From Sporobolomyces roseus (lineage: Eukaryota; Basidiomycota; Microbotryomycetes; Sporidiobolales; Sporidiobolaceae): a DNA stretch of 64,000 bases. Below are positions 1-10,125 of this stretch, piece after piece. The translations under genes and the position numbers were made by a program. Within the stretch, counting starts at the first letter, position 1; each line of letters opens with the position of its first letter. The notes below the pieces were generated by a model. That model searched no databases. It saw only the letters and a program-made list of their open reading frames with translations, and was not told the DNA's origin. The stretch is taken from positions 682,001 to 746,000 of the forward strand of contig JADILM010000004.1 in assembly GCA_016617785.1 (NCBI GenBank), in the 5' to 3' direction.

Positions 1-334
1 TGAAACGATGCAAAGGTATAGATTCAAAGAACGACAGCGACATGCTATGTGTGAGTGAAGATGGACAGGGAGAGAAAGGTCGAAACAGAGGGAAAGGAAA
101 GAGGATTGTCTATGATCTGGAATGCGAAGAGAAGAGAGTGGGGTATCGTTGAATAGAGGAAACGAGTATTGAATGGAAAGAAATGCGAATGATGTCTAGA
201 ATGTGCGAGGCTGAAGGTCTAATAGGCGGGAAAGGTCGAATGAGAGGAGTAATAATTGAACAAGGAATTATGAGGGGTTGCGAAATGAAACGAACTGTAG
301 GAGCTGGATAAGTCGAGTGGAGAAAAGGAAGGGA

Positions 335-949
335 TCAGAGCATCTTCTTGACTCCTAGGATGGCGATCACGATGATAGCTGCAATGATGAGTCCACAGAA
401 GATCATCATACAGATTCTGCGAGGAAAAAACATCGTCAATTTCTCGATCAATACCGCGTCTTCTCAGCTTTTCTCCACCCCAAACTCCTACCATAACGCA
501 CCGCATCCTCTCGACGAGGTAGAGAGAAGGAGGGAGTGTTTGACTAACCTTTTTCGAACTATCGCTGGATTCTCCTTCATTTTGGCATGTCCCGTCCTGT
601 CACCGCAAGATTCTCATGAGCCTCGATCCGGACAATCACAGGCTGATGAAGAGTAGGAACTGACCCTCCCATATACAGCGCCTGATGTTTCTCTCCATGA
701 ATCGCTCTTTGTTGATTCACCACCGAACTTCCTTCACTCCCTGATCCTCCCGCTGATGATATAGGTGTATTCGTACCTCCAGTTGTTGAATTCGTGAATG
801 GCGGTGTCAGAGACTCATAGGATGGGTCCTGAAAGAGGAGGTTCGAGTTCAGATCAGAATGGATTTGTTTATTTGAAGCTGTAAGACAGAGGGAAACTCA
901 CGTAAGGACGTAAAGGGTTATGCCGTTGAGGCTGTTGTTGGTATGACAT
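335..949 (-). CDS. Small tail-anchored membrane protein, unknown family
   Basis: I do not recognise the family. A four-exon model starts at the ATG at 949 (MSYQQQPQRHNPL...). Introns follow codon 16 (GTGAGT), the 'YMGG' segment (GTCAGT...GACAG) and the segment ending 'IVRK' (GTTAGT...CGCAG). The middle is Ser/Thr/Gly-rich and looks disordered. The last 25 residues are one hydrophobic helix (IFCGLIIAAIIVIAILG) ending VKKML, the layout of a tail-anchored protein with its N-terminus in the cytosol. There is no SNARE heptad region before the helix, so a syntaxin is unlikely. The second intron rests on phase agreement only, so the internal structure is tentative; the last exon is the firmest part. 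Confidence 0.5.
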
Positions 950-1395
950 TGTACAGAGTGATCGAGCAGCTGAAAGGAGATGGAGCAAAGATGAGATCGA
1001 AGAATGAGAAATCTGGGGAGAAAAAAAAAAGCCAAAGTCCTAGTTTTCAAAACGTGTTATAGTTGCAACAAGTGAGAGAAACAAAGCGATCTATGAAAAT
1101 GTCTATGAGCGGAAATGGAGAGGAATCTAAAATGATATGCGTGAAAAATATTGAACAGCAACCCTTCGCAACCAACCCTCGCTCGCTCAATTCGAGGTGC
1201 GCTCCTATTCAGATAACTGCCGTCGACACCTACTTCTGCACCCGATCGAAGCGCGATCCCACCGTTGGCCCAGCGTCATCACGTCCGGCCTTCGGATTCA
1301 AATTTTCATCTTTCTCTTCCTCCCTCGTTTCCCCATGCTTGGTCTCCTGTATCCCTGAGGTGACGCATGCCTCCTCGTTCTATCCCTCGAGACAT
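950..1395. other. Intergenic, upstream of the tail-anchored gene
   Basis: About 450 nt between the start of the leftward tail-anchored gene and the 3' end of the leftward GH26 gene. It should hold the promoter and 5' UTR of the first and the terminator of the second. An A-run lies near 1021-1030. The short ORF over 1063-1416 has no recognisable product and overlaps the GH26 3' end. I see nothing else. Confidence 0.4.
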
Positions 1396-2842
1396 CTACA
1401 TCCACAGCGCCAATAATCCAATCACTCCAACGAAACCCGCAAGTAATCCTCCTCCTCCCAACCTCACTCCTCCTCCAGTGTAGCCATTTAGATACGCCGT
1501 GTTGTTTCCAAAATTCGAGCGTACCCATTGCTCCACCGTCGCATTCCCCCCAACGAATCTGAAATCCGCCAAAACCTGTTTCTCACTACCCCCTTTCTTC
1601 AAATAATTAAACCAGCTCACCGCTCTCAAATTCGGGTACCTCGCAGCCGTAGTATTCGAAGTGAGCTGCACCATCCAAGTTGCTTTGAGGTAGAGTTCAT
1701 CGTCGGTGTGAGGGTTCGGAGGGGAAGCTTGAGATGGAGTGTAGGAAGTGAGATTTGGTAGAGGAGTCGAAATGTCCGTGTCTCCTTGTTGAAGAAAATA
1801 TTTGCTACCTGGCGCTAGCTGGTAGTAGTAAGGTGCGGAAGTTTCGGTAATGACGATTGGGTAGGCGGCGGTGAGTTTGAGGTTGTTCGAAGAGGAGGAA
1901 TAGGATTTTGGGGAGAATAATTCGTAGAATGGAGTGAAACCGGTTCGGAAGAGGCTGGAATCGGGAGCTTGGTTGTACGCTTTGTCTTCTCCTAGCGAGT
2001 AGAAGGAGAGTCCGACGATATCGACATCTGTAGTATGAGCGAGTTAGCGAAAGGAGATTGAATTTGAGAGGAAGAAGAGGAACGCACATTCTTCTCCTGG
2101 GAAATACACCTGATAACCTTGTTGCGCATCATCGACTGGTCCATTCCAGACATTGGGAGCATACAGCATGTATGTCTACTTGCGAGAAAGTCAGGGAGGC
2201 CTCTTGACCATCGAAACGAGAATTTGGCTCACATCGTTCGAAGCAGCTCGTACAGCGGTCGCTACTGACCGGAACAGCGGGACGTATAAGTCGGGTTGAA
2301 GCCCGTAAGGCATCCAGCCTCCATTCCTATACACGCCATCGTCAGCGGAAAACTTATTAGTGATGCGAAAAGCGAAAAACTTACATCTCGAACAAGAATC
2401 GCAACCAAACAACCACCCCTCGATCCGTGATCTTCTTCATAGCCTTAGCCAAGTTCTCCGTCATCTGATCCGTCCACTGATCCAAACTCGCACTAAAGAT
2501 AACAGCAGGACAATAAACCGCTTTCACTCTGCCATTTGAAATCTTTACGACCTCCTCCAAATGGTAATCCACCTGTCTAAATTGATAGTCATTCGGACTG
2601 ACATTCAAGTAATCTCCAATGATTGAGATCGAATCCCCCAAGGCTCGGTTGATCTCTTGTGGATTCTCTTGCTCCCAGTTTGGTAGGAATCCTAAATGAA
2701 TATCGGAACTCTTGAGACCGTTTGATGGTAAGCCGGGTGCGAGTCGAGTGAGGAAATCGGAAGATTGCTGTCGGGTTTCGAGGAGGAAAGGAGAAGCGAG
2801 TGAAGTTGTGGCGAGGAGGAGGAGAGGGAAGAGGGAGAGCAT
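1396..2842 (-). CDS. Secreted GH26-like glycoside hydrolase, probably GPI-anchored
   Basis: Probable cell-surface or secreted endo-beta-glycanase of family GH26 (mannanase-like; substrate not provable here). The start at 2842 gives a signal peptide (MLSLFPLLLLATTSLAS). The first exon ends at a GTAAGT inside 'FLFEM'; joined to the next exon it gives FEMNGGW, matching the GH26 acid/base motif (H/F-E-M-N-G), with Glu near residue 152. Further on, 'IVITETSAPYYY' supplies the likely nucleophile Glu at the end of a beta strand. Introns follow 'SND' and 'GEE'. The C-terminus carries Gly-rich small residues and then a hydrophobic tail ending LLALWM, typical of a GPI signal. A longer in-frame extension to 2935 is mostly low complexity, and the signal peptide supports 2842. 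Confidence 0.82.
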
Positions 2843-3693
2843 TCGAGAGGAAAGGGAGGGGGAAAGGGTCGCGAGGGGAGAGAGAGAGAGAGAGCCGCTC
2901 CGTTCTACTGCTGCTGCCGTCGTACTGGTGTCCAAGGATAATCGAAGTGGAGGAAGAGATAAACCGAAGACGAAGCCGAACCTTGGCTTTCAAAACTTGA
3001 AATCGAAAGATCAGATCTGCAGAGACTGATGAGACACTTGCACGTTGTTCGGCTTCGACACTCCTTCCCTCCTTCATCTCACTCGCTTGATTACCTTGGG
3101 CCATTGGTCGAGGTGAAAGCAGAGCGTCCGGTCGAAGGAGGATAGTGTGGGATAAGGTTCCCGAAGGAGTGCGTGTTGTGTAGCTGTGAGTCCTCGTCCT
3201 CCTGCCCTCACCCTGTCGATTCGCTGATGTCTCCCATTGAAGTAGGTTGAGTAGCGCGGGTTGCAATTGATGAATGGGGATCAGAGCGGCAAGAGAAGCG
3301 AGATGGGAGATGATCAGAAGCGAGCAAAGCGGGAAGACGTCAAGCCAGCAGAAAGAACACGACGCTTCTCGATGAAGCGCAGCGGAAGAGAGAGCGAGTG
3401 CGATGGGAGAGGTAAAGAAGAGGGAGGGGGAGGGAGAAAGAGAGAAAGAGTGCAGCGGGAATAGATTGACCTGCTCACGCCTCTTCTCTCACTTTGTCTC
3501 GTGTTAATGACTTTCAAGTCGTATTTGAAGGTGACACGTTGGTGAAGGTACAGCGAGTGCGAAATGGAAACGGAAACGCTGCTGTTCCTGGAACTGCGAA
3601 ACGATTTTCTCAGAATTTCCTCCCTTCTCTCTTTCTTTTTCCCCACCACTTTTTCTCCCTCTCTCACCCTTCGCTCACTTATAACTCTGAGTA
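2843..3693. other. Divergent intergenic region between GH26 and HSF genes
   Basis: About 850 nt of shared upstream DNA. It holds a purine-rich stretch with a short (GA)n run near 2878-2892 and pyrimidine-rich sequence just before 3694, usual for basidiomycete 5' UTRs. The overlapping ORFs on both strands (for example 2589-3266 on the minus strand) are low-complexity Arg/Ser/Leu frames without family features. Confidence 0.4.
2878..2892. repeat. Short (GA)n simple repeat
   Basis: A run of alternating GA just upstream of the GH26 start. It is too short to imply more than a purine-rich leader. Confidence 0.6.
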
Positions 3694-6009
3694 ATGTCGG
3701 AAGAGGATCAAGCTGCACCACCTCAAGCTATGGAATCGGAACAAGGTGAAGGAGACAAGGAAGTCGCTCCTTCTTCTCCTCAACAAAGTCAACAAGTAAG
3801 TTCTCTCTTCCAGTCCTCGTTGCTGTGAGCTGACCTTACTCGTGTATGATCTAGTCTGGTGGACCTCCGCTTGTACCAATTCAGGGATCTACCTCTCCTA
3901 CTTCCTCCTCGGAATCTTCCAAATCGAGTTCTCCTCAACCCGTTCAACCTCAGCCTCTACAACCCGGTGCAGTACACTCTCAATACTTGCAACAACACTA
4001 TCCTGAGCAGCGCCCTATCCAGCACTACTCGCCTCCTCAGTATCAATCTCAGTTCTCCTCTTCCTCTCCCTCGAATACTCGCTACCCTCAAGTAGATCCT
4101 CGACTCCAGGCTCCCTCATACTCCTGGTATCAGCAGCAATTGGTGTTGGGGGTACATCAACCGCGTATTCCGTACTACGGCGATAGACCCCCTGCCTTCG
4201 CTCCTACCCACCAGCACCTCGCCTCGACACCTCTTCCTCCTCGCCACCTTCCTCTCATCGCTCAGCATCAGGAGGAGAATGGTGATTCGCAATCGAGCGA
4301 AGTAGGAAAAGAAAATGGACAAGAAGAGAATCAGGACAGGTCGTTGTTAGGTGGAGCTGGAGATGCAGTCAAAGGGAGTATTGACATGGAGGAGAGGGAA
4401 TATGGTGAGAGTGGCTCAGCGACGTCGTACTCGCCTCAACCATCCTCGAGAAGGACGAGCGAATCCTCAGGAATCATTTCGCAAGGAGATTATCAACATC
4501 AGATTCCTTACAATTTCAGGTACGCCTACTCTCAGTGGCCTCCTGGTTACCCTCCTCTCGCTCAAGGTACGTCGCTCATATCCCTCTTCCCCGACTTTAC
4601 GCACTGATTCACAAGCTCTCACATTAGGTCATTACTATCAACCAGCCCCTCAAACTGGTTGGAATCACACTTCGCCTTCCGCCCAGCGTCTCCCCACCGA
4701 CGCTCCTCCTCTCATCACTCGACCTCTAGGTGGAGGACACCCTTCTCCAGTTCCAGCACCTCCGACCTACCCATGGTCTGACCCATCTTCCCCTCCTCCC
4801 GCGTCTGGCTATCAACCTTATCCTCTTCCTCGGGCGTCCTCTTCCGCTTCGACTTCTCAGCAACCTCTCCCTCACATCGATAGGCGAGCTTCACTCCCTC
4901 GTATTCCAACGCCTGAACGCGCAGCCACCCAACCACAACAACGAGCTTCTCAGATACCTATTTTCGGCCTTAGCACTATCGGCGGTGCGATCCCGCAAGG
5001 AGGAGGAGGAGGAAGTTCTCAATCTGGTGGAAACAATCAAGATGAGGCGAATCAGAGTGTCAATCCTAACAAAGGAAAACGAATGGCAAAGCCTAACAAC
5101 GCTTACAACATCCCTACTGTACGTTTCTCGACTTCTCTCAGCTCTTCTCCACGACTTGCTGATGGAATCTGAATTCGACAGATTCCGGGAGTCAAACCTT
5201 TCGTGACCAAACTTCGCTACATGCTTCAACACCCTAGCGAATTCGATGAGTTGGTTTGTTGGAGTGAGGACGGAGAGTGTGTTCTCGTCGATTTCGGAGA
5301 TGAGAACTTGGCGGATGATTTGTTACCTCGAGTTTATGGTCATGCGAATCCAGCTGGATTCGGTCGTGAGTTACCTCTGCTTTCCACTCTCACCACTCTC
5401 GTCGCTGACAAAACGTTTCATCTCACTCTCGACTCAGGTCAATTCATCGTTTACGGGTTCCAACAACTCAAAGGAACCGACCTCTCCCTCGCTCTCATGC
5501 ATTCTCCTCCCTCTATCCCCGCCGCTTCTTCCTCCAACGCCGTTCCCGCTCGACCTCCGACTCCTCCGACTCCTCGTGATCCCGAGACTTGGAGAGCTTA
5601 CCGTCACACTCACTCTCCCGAAGAATTGGCTCAAGCTCTCGCAGAGGAAAAGATCACCGCACTCAAATTGAAACAACAACAGAAAGAAGTACAAAAGAAA
5701 CAGAAGAAGAAGGAAATGAAGGCTCAAGGGAAAGAATGGAATACGGATGATGAAGAATCTGAGGAGAGTGAGGATTTGGAGGAAGAGGAAGAAGAGGAAG
5801 ATACGAATTGGTTCTGTGTTGAGAGTATGACGAACTACAAGGTTTTGGCGAGGTTGAAACCTAAGACTAAAGCGACTGGAGGGGAGAAGAGGAAAGGTGG
5901 TTCGGACGCTGGAGGAGGAAAGGGAGGGAAGAAAGCGAAAGTTAGTGCTGGAGGAGGAAATTTGAATAGGATGGTTGGAGGGGTCGAAGTACAGGGATTG
6001 TTGCGTTGA
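3694..6009 (+). CDS. HSF-type DNA-binding transcription factor
   Basis: Predicted nuclear regulator of about 686 residues in five exons (3694-3795, 3855-4566, 4628-5118, 5182-5365, 5438-6009); the phases all agree. The first ~430 residues are Pro/Gln/Ser-rich and disordered. The HSF-type winged helix follows at about residues 436-510: VKPFVTKLRYMLQHP, then WSEDGECVLVDF, then LPRVYGHANPAGFGRQFIVYGFQQL. The usual intron sits at the FGR/QF junction. After it come a KKQKKKE basic stretch, a long Asp/Glu tract and a Gly/Lys-rich tail. I see no clear HR-A/B leucine zipper, so it may not be the classical trimeric heat-shock factor; an Sfl1/Skn7-like role is possible. Confidence 0.85.
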
Positions 6010-6487
6010 GCTTGTTTGTAGAGATGCGGTCAAAAAAGAAAAGAAGGAAGTAGTTCTAGCTTGTTTTGGGTTGTTGTCTCGCTTTTTACGCTTGTTCTCT
6101 CTCTTTGATATTGTAGATCGTTGTCGATATGTCGTTGTCTAATCCCTTTCATTCCCCGTCAACTGAGATCAGACTTCGAGCGAGATTGCGAAAAAGGGTC
6201 TTCGCTTTCGCAAGTCTGTACAAAGCTCTCTCAATTGATCCGCGAACGAGTCACTGAAGACAGAAGTTGAGATATACAGTAATTTGCAAGTGGGAGAAGG
6301 TATCTGACAAGGTATGAACAAACGAGTATGAGGAATATTGACAGAGAGGAACACCAGAATCGATGAGGAAGGGATATTAATGGACAGGAGATTGGATGAA
6401 AGGGAACGAATGAAGCCATCTATAGGGGTTTGCGAAAGTGGTAGTAACGAATAGATTGATGTACAGATTGAGCTAGTGAAGTTTGTT
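6010..6487. other. Convergent 3' region
   Basis: About 480 nt between the converging HSF gene and the membrane-protein gene at 6488. It should contain both 3' UTRs. It is T-rich just after 6009 (for example near 6061-6120). No supportable coding sequence. Confidence 0.4.
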
Positions 6488-7730
6488 CTAAACTGCCGAA
6501 TGATGTTGTCCGTCCTGATCCAACGGTTTGAGAGGTGCTGTACCAGCGGTAGGAGTTGCGAGCTTCTCAGCTTCTGATCCGTTCATTCCGGTCGCGTAGG
6601 GTTGAGGGTGAGATCTGTCGAAGGAGGAGGAAGTCGAGTTGCGAACAGAGGGTTCGGGGTGACGATTCACTGATTCTGCTGAGGCGTTTCGGCGGTCTTC
6701 GAGGCCGAGAGGTTCAGTACCTTTCAACTTGTCGTAGGAGGCCGCCCTAGGTAAGGGGAAACGAAAAGAGTCAGCATTTCGCGGATTTGGAGAAATAGGA
6801 ACGAGGATCTGAAATCTTACATGAACATGAAGACGGTTGATACAACGCAAGCAACCCAGCCGATCCACAGCAAAACTATGTACGCAATGTTGACCGCCCA
6901 TTTGTTGTACTGAAGTGGAGGACGGAAGTAGTATTCGGCTGCTTCGCGAGCAACCTCAGGCGAAACGTGGACGATTTGAGCCGAGTTGCGAGCGACGACG
7001 ATCTGTTCATGGAAATTATCAGTGCAGGTCCTTAAATGTATGTAGTAAGAGGATCAACAAGGACTTACGGTTGATCCGAGTGCAGCAGCGAAAACTCCGG
7101 TCGTGATAACGATGGCGAAGAATTTCTTGAGTGATTGATACCAATCGGGATATCTCCTCTTCGGGAACTGAAGTAGGAAGAAGAAGTCTGCGCCAAAGAG
7201 AGTTGCCTGCGAGATGAGAGAACGAAAGATTAGATCCATTTGAATTCTTCCCAAAAGGATCGACGAGATTGAGTGCTCACGACGAAAACGCAGAATACAA
7301 TCGTCGTGATCTCCATGTCGAGTATGTCGTTGTTGTAAAGATGAGCAGGCGCGAAACGACCTTCGACGTGATCTTGTAGGTCCTCGTCTGCGAAGCAAAC
7401 CAGAATGTCAGTTCGTCGAATTCGAGTCTGCGAAGGATGAAGTCTCGCTTACATTTCGACAGGGAGTAAGTAGCGGTACATTCAGCGGCGAGGCAGATGA
7501 GCATAGCAGCTTGATACGCGACTATTTCGAGGTGTGGAGAAGTATGACATGAGTGAACAATCCTTTTCGCGGAGACTTCTGCGAAAAGAGAACGATGCTG
7601 ACTTACCGAATCTCTCACGCCTCAAGTGCCACCTTTTATCAAACATCTTCTTGCTTGAGAATGCACTGAATGATAACTCTGATAGGTCGAAGCCCCAGAC
7701 CGTTGGCCATGATTTATTACTGAAGGGCAT
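6488..7730 (-). CDS. Four-helix membrane protein, unknown family
   Basis: Product not recognised. The ATG at 7730 (MPFSNKSWPTVWGFDL...) opens a cytosolic segment with Lys/Arg-rich turns. Exons then add hydrophobic stretches VAYQAAMLICLAAECTA, ITTIVFCVFVATLFGADF, FFAIVITTGVFAAALGST and VNIAYIVLLWIGWVACVVST, each plausible as a membrane helix. The last exon is a hydrophilic tail of about 80 residues ending DGQHHSAV. At least five introns with GTAAGT/GTGAGT-like donors are needed to keep frame, for example one after 'RRERF' and one before the tail. It is divergent from another multi-span orphan at 8158, with about 430 nt between starts. Confidence 0.6.
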
Positions 7731-8157
7731 TCTAGCGAGTTGTCACGCGAAAGTGTCGAGGGAGTGAAGGGTAGGTAGTAGAGAGGCGTAAGGCTGAAGA
7801 AAGTAGAGTTGCTGAGTTGGAGAGAGTCTAGGTTCACCGAGTCTGTTCGGCCTGATCAGTTAATGAGTTACACGGTCATGAATAGCTGGAAGCTGCGTTG
7901 GAACTCACAGGTGAGAACTTGTGATTGGGTTGTGAGGTGAGGTCGAACAGTTGAAGAGCGAAGAAGAACGAAGAAAGTAGAAAGAGTTGAGAAAGAAGCT
8001 GCTGAGTGATCGACAAAAAGATGATTCACACTTCGGAGCGCGCATCCGGGAAAAGGTTGGAGCTAAATGTAGACGTCACCAATTCGGTCCCTTCTTCTCT
8101 TCACGTAACCAACTTGACTACAACTCCAGCCACTGTCAACATTAGCGACTCACAGAG
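7731..8157. promoter_or_regulatory. Shared upstream region of two divergent membrane-protein genes
   Basis: About 430 nt lying between the two start codons. No TATA box or operator can be named with confidence. Position alone makes it a candidate bidirectional promoter. Confidence 0.3.
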
Positions 8158-9915
8158 ATGACTAGGGAAGAGGGTAGACCTTCAACTTCATCTACCGCTG
8201 CGACCGACGATGAAGCGACTCTTGCACCTCGACCTCTCGAAGGGCTTTCAACTCAAACGAATGATCACCTCTCAATCCCACCAATTCGACGACCTCGAGC
8301 AGGAACAAATGGAACGATCGATTCAGCTTACTTGCCAGAGTTTTTCAACCCTCAGAAACCTCCTCCTCTCGACTTCAAGTTCAAATTGAAGAATCCTCTA
8401 CTCTACTTGATCTTTTTGCTAGTTTGTAACGTGTTGATCCCATGCGTGAGTCAATGCTACTCTATCGCTCTTGTTCGCTGCTCATGAAAGCGATCGATGT
8501 CTTGTAGCTTCTGTATTACTTACCCAAGATCTGTTCGTTTTCGCTATTTCGCTCGTTCGTTTCGCATCTTGCTCATGTCCGATCGACAACAGACTCACAT
8601 GTTAGCGACAAAGAGCTCATCGGAATCGGCTCGGCGTCGCTGGGCTTATCGTCTTGCTTTGACGCTCCCTTTCGAATGTGGAAATGTACGTTTCAACTCG
8701 CTCTTGACGTTCTCTTTCGCTCAAGACACAGCCATCGACGAGATTAACGTTTTCTATCGTATGACCCAGTGACTCGACATCGAAAGAAGTATGGACCTCT
8801 TTATTTCCCCGACTTGTGGCACGAAGATCCCTCAATCTTACCAGCTGGTCAAGGGAGGGTCATGAGAAAGATGCCTAGGAATTGGTGGCATCTAGATTTC
8901 AGTATGTGGACGTGAGTACTTTCGCTCGACGTTTCGTTTGAGCAAGAGTTGACGACCAGTCAAATGATTTCAGCTATCAAATCGGACTCTTCTTCTTTGC
9001 GATCCCTCTCGCTATTGCTCCTGCAATTCCCCTCTAGTGAGTTTCTCAGCTCTTGTCAGTGCCTCCGTCCATACCGACATAATCGACGACAAAACGAAAG
9101 TTGCGAAATCTGTGACCCTCGCTGACCTCTTCTCCCCTTCTGACGTCCTCCCCCTCTCCCCCTCTCCCTCCTTGACTCTCTCCTTCTTTCCCTACACTTC
9201 TCCACCACAGTAACTTCTTCCTCTTCTCGACAGCAATGCTCATCGCCCCGATAGGACTAGTCTTCTTCCTCACCCTCAAATCCTGGCACAACCTCCCATT
9301 CTGGATGTCATCTGACCCTCCTCGCACTCGCTCAAAACCTGCTTGTTACTATTTCGTCGAAGACGTTGGAGCGGTCGATTTCGAACATGGGAGGGAATGG
9401 AGGAAAAGAGTTCAAGCGAGGTTAGCTCTCCCTTCTTTCTGAATGGTACAAAGCAGCTTATGTGTCGACAAATAGATGGGCCGCTTCTCCGCCTTTCCGC
9501 AAGATGTGCTGGGATCAGACGCTGTATTGGGCTATCTCGGCAATGGTTTACACTGGTGTAATCGCCGCTGTGAATTGGACAACACCGTACGGCCTCTCTC
9601 TCGTTCTCCCGTTCGATTCGTGGCTGAAGCTGTTGTGTGGATGACAGACTCGACGTCGCCTACGCTCTCGTTTTAGGTTTACTGTTTGCCTGGATGTTGG
9701 TCAGCGGTGTTATCTCGTATTTCCTCGTTCACTTCGCACTTCGAAGAGAACTCAAGTGGTGGAGAGCGAAGTACAATCCTGCGACATCGACCGTCAACAA
9801 CGAGAAGGTTCAGCAAATGAAGGAGATTGATTCGAGCGAGCAAAGGAGTGAAAGTGTACCGGAAGTGAGGGTCGATGCACCTGGTCAAAGAAGGGAAGGA
9901 GACTTAATGAAGTGA
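8158..9915 (+). CDS. Multi-span membrane protein, fungal hypothetical
   Basis: I cannot name the family. The ATG at 8158 starts a disordered N-terminus with an acidic patch. Several exons then give hydrophobic segments: LLYLIFLLVCNVLIPC plus LLYYLPKIY, YQIGLFFFAIPLAIAPAIPL, FFLFSTAMLIAPIGLVFFL, WAISAMVYTGVIAAVNW and LVLGLLFAWMLVSGVISYF. That is about five or six helices. Between them lie conserved-looking soluble loops (KELIGIGSASLGLSSC, LYFPDLWHEDPSILPAGQGR, FRKMCWDQ). Splice phases agree, for example GTTCGT...CAG joining PKIY to SHVSDKEL. The tail after the last helix is about 60 hydrophilic residues. It may be a transporter-like or channel-like protein, but nothing in it proves a function. 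Confidence 0.7.
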
Positions 9916-10125
9916 AGGAGAGTAGGATAGCTTGAGAGGTGTTCTCTGTATGTACTTAGCTGTATCACTCGCTTGTTTGTGAATCAACTGCAACTTGTTT
10001 TCGTTCATTTCGCTGTTTTCCCGAACTCGAACCTCTCGCTCAATATTGACTCAATCGAGAGTAAGGTATACTTTACATGCGTGATCAGTTCTAGCTATAT
10101 CGAGCATTCTTCTCATTCAAACGCC

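Noticed and set aside
2589..3266. Minus-strand 225-residue frame
   Set aside because: Overlaps the GH26 first exon in another frame; Arg/Ser-rich low complexity.
5434..6033. 199-residue minus-strand frame
   Set aside because: Antisense shadow of the HSF gene acidic exon, low complexity.
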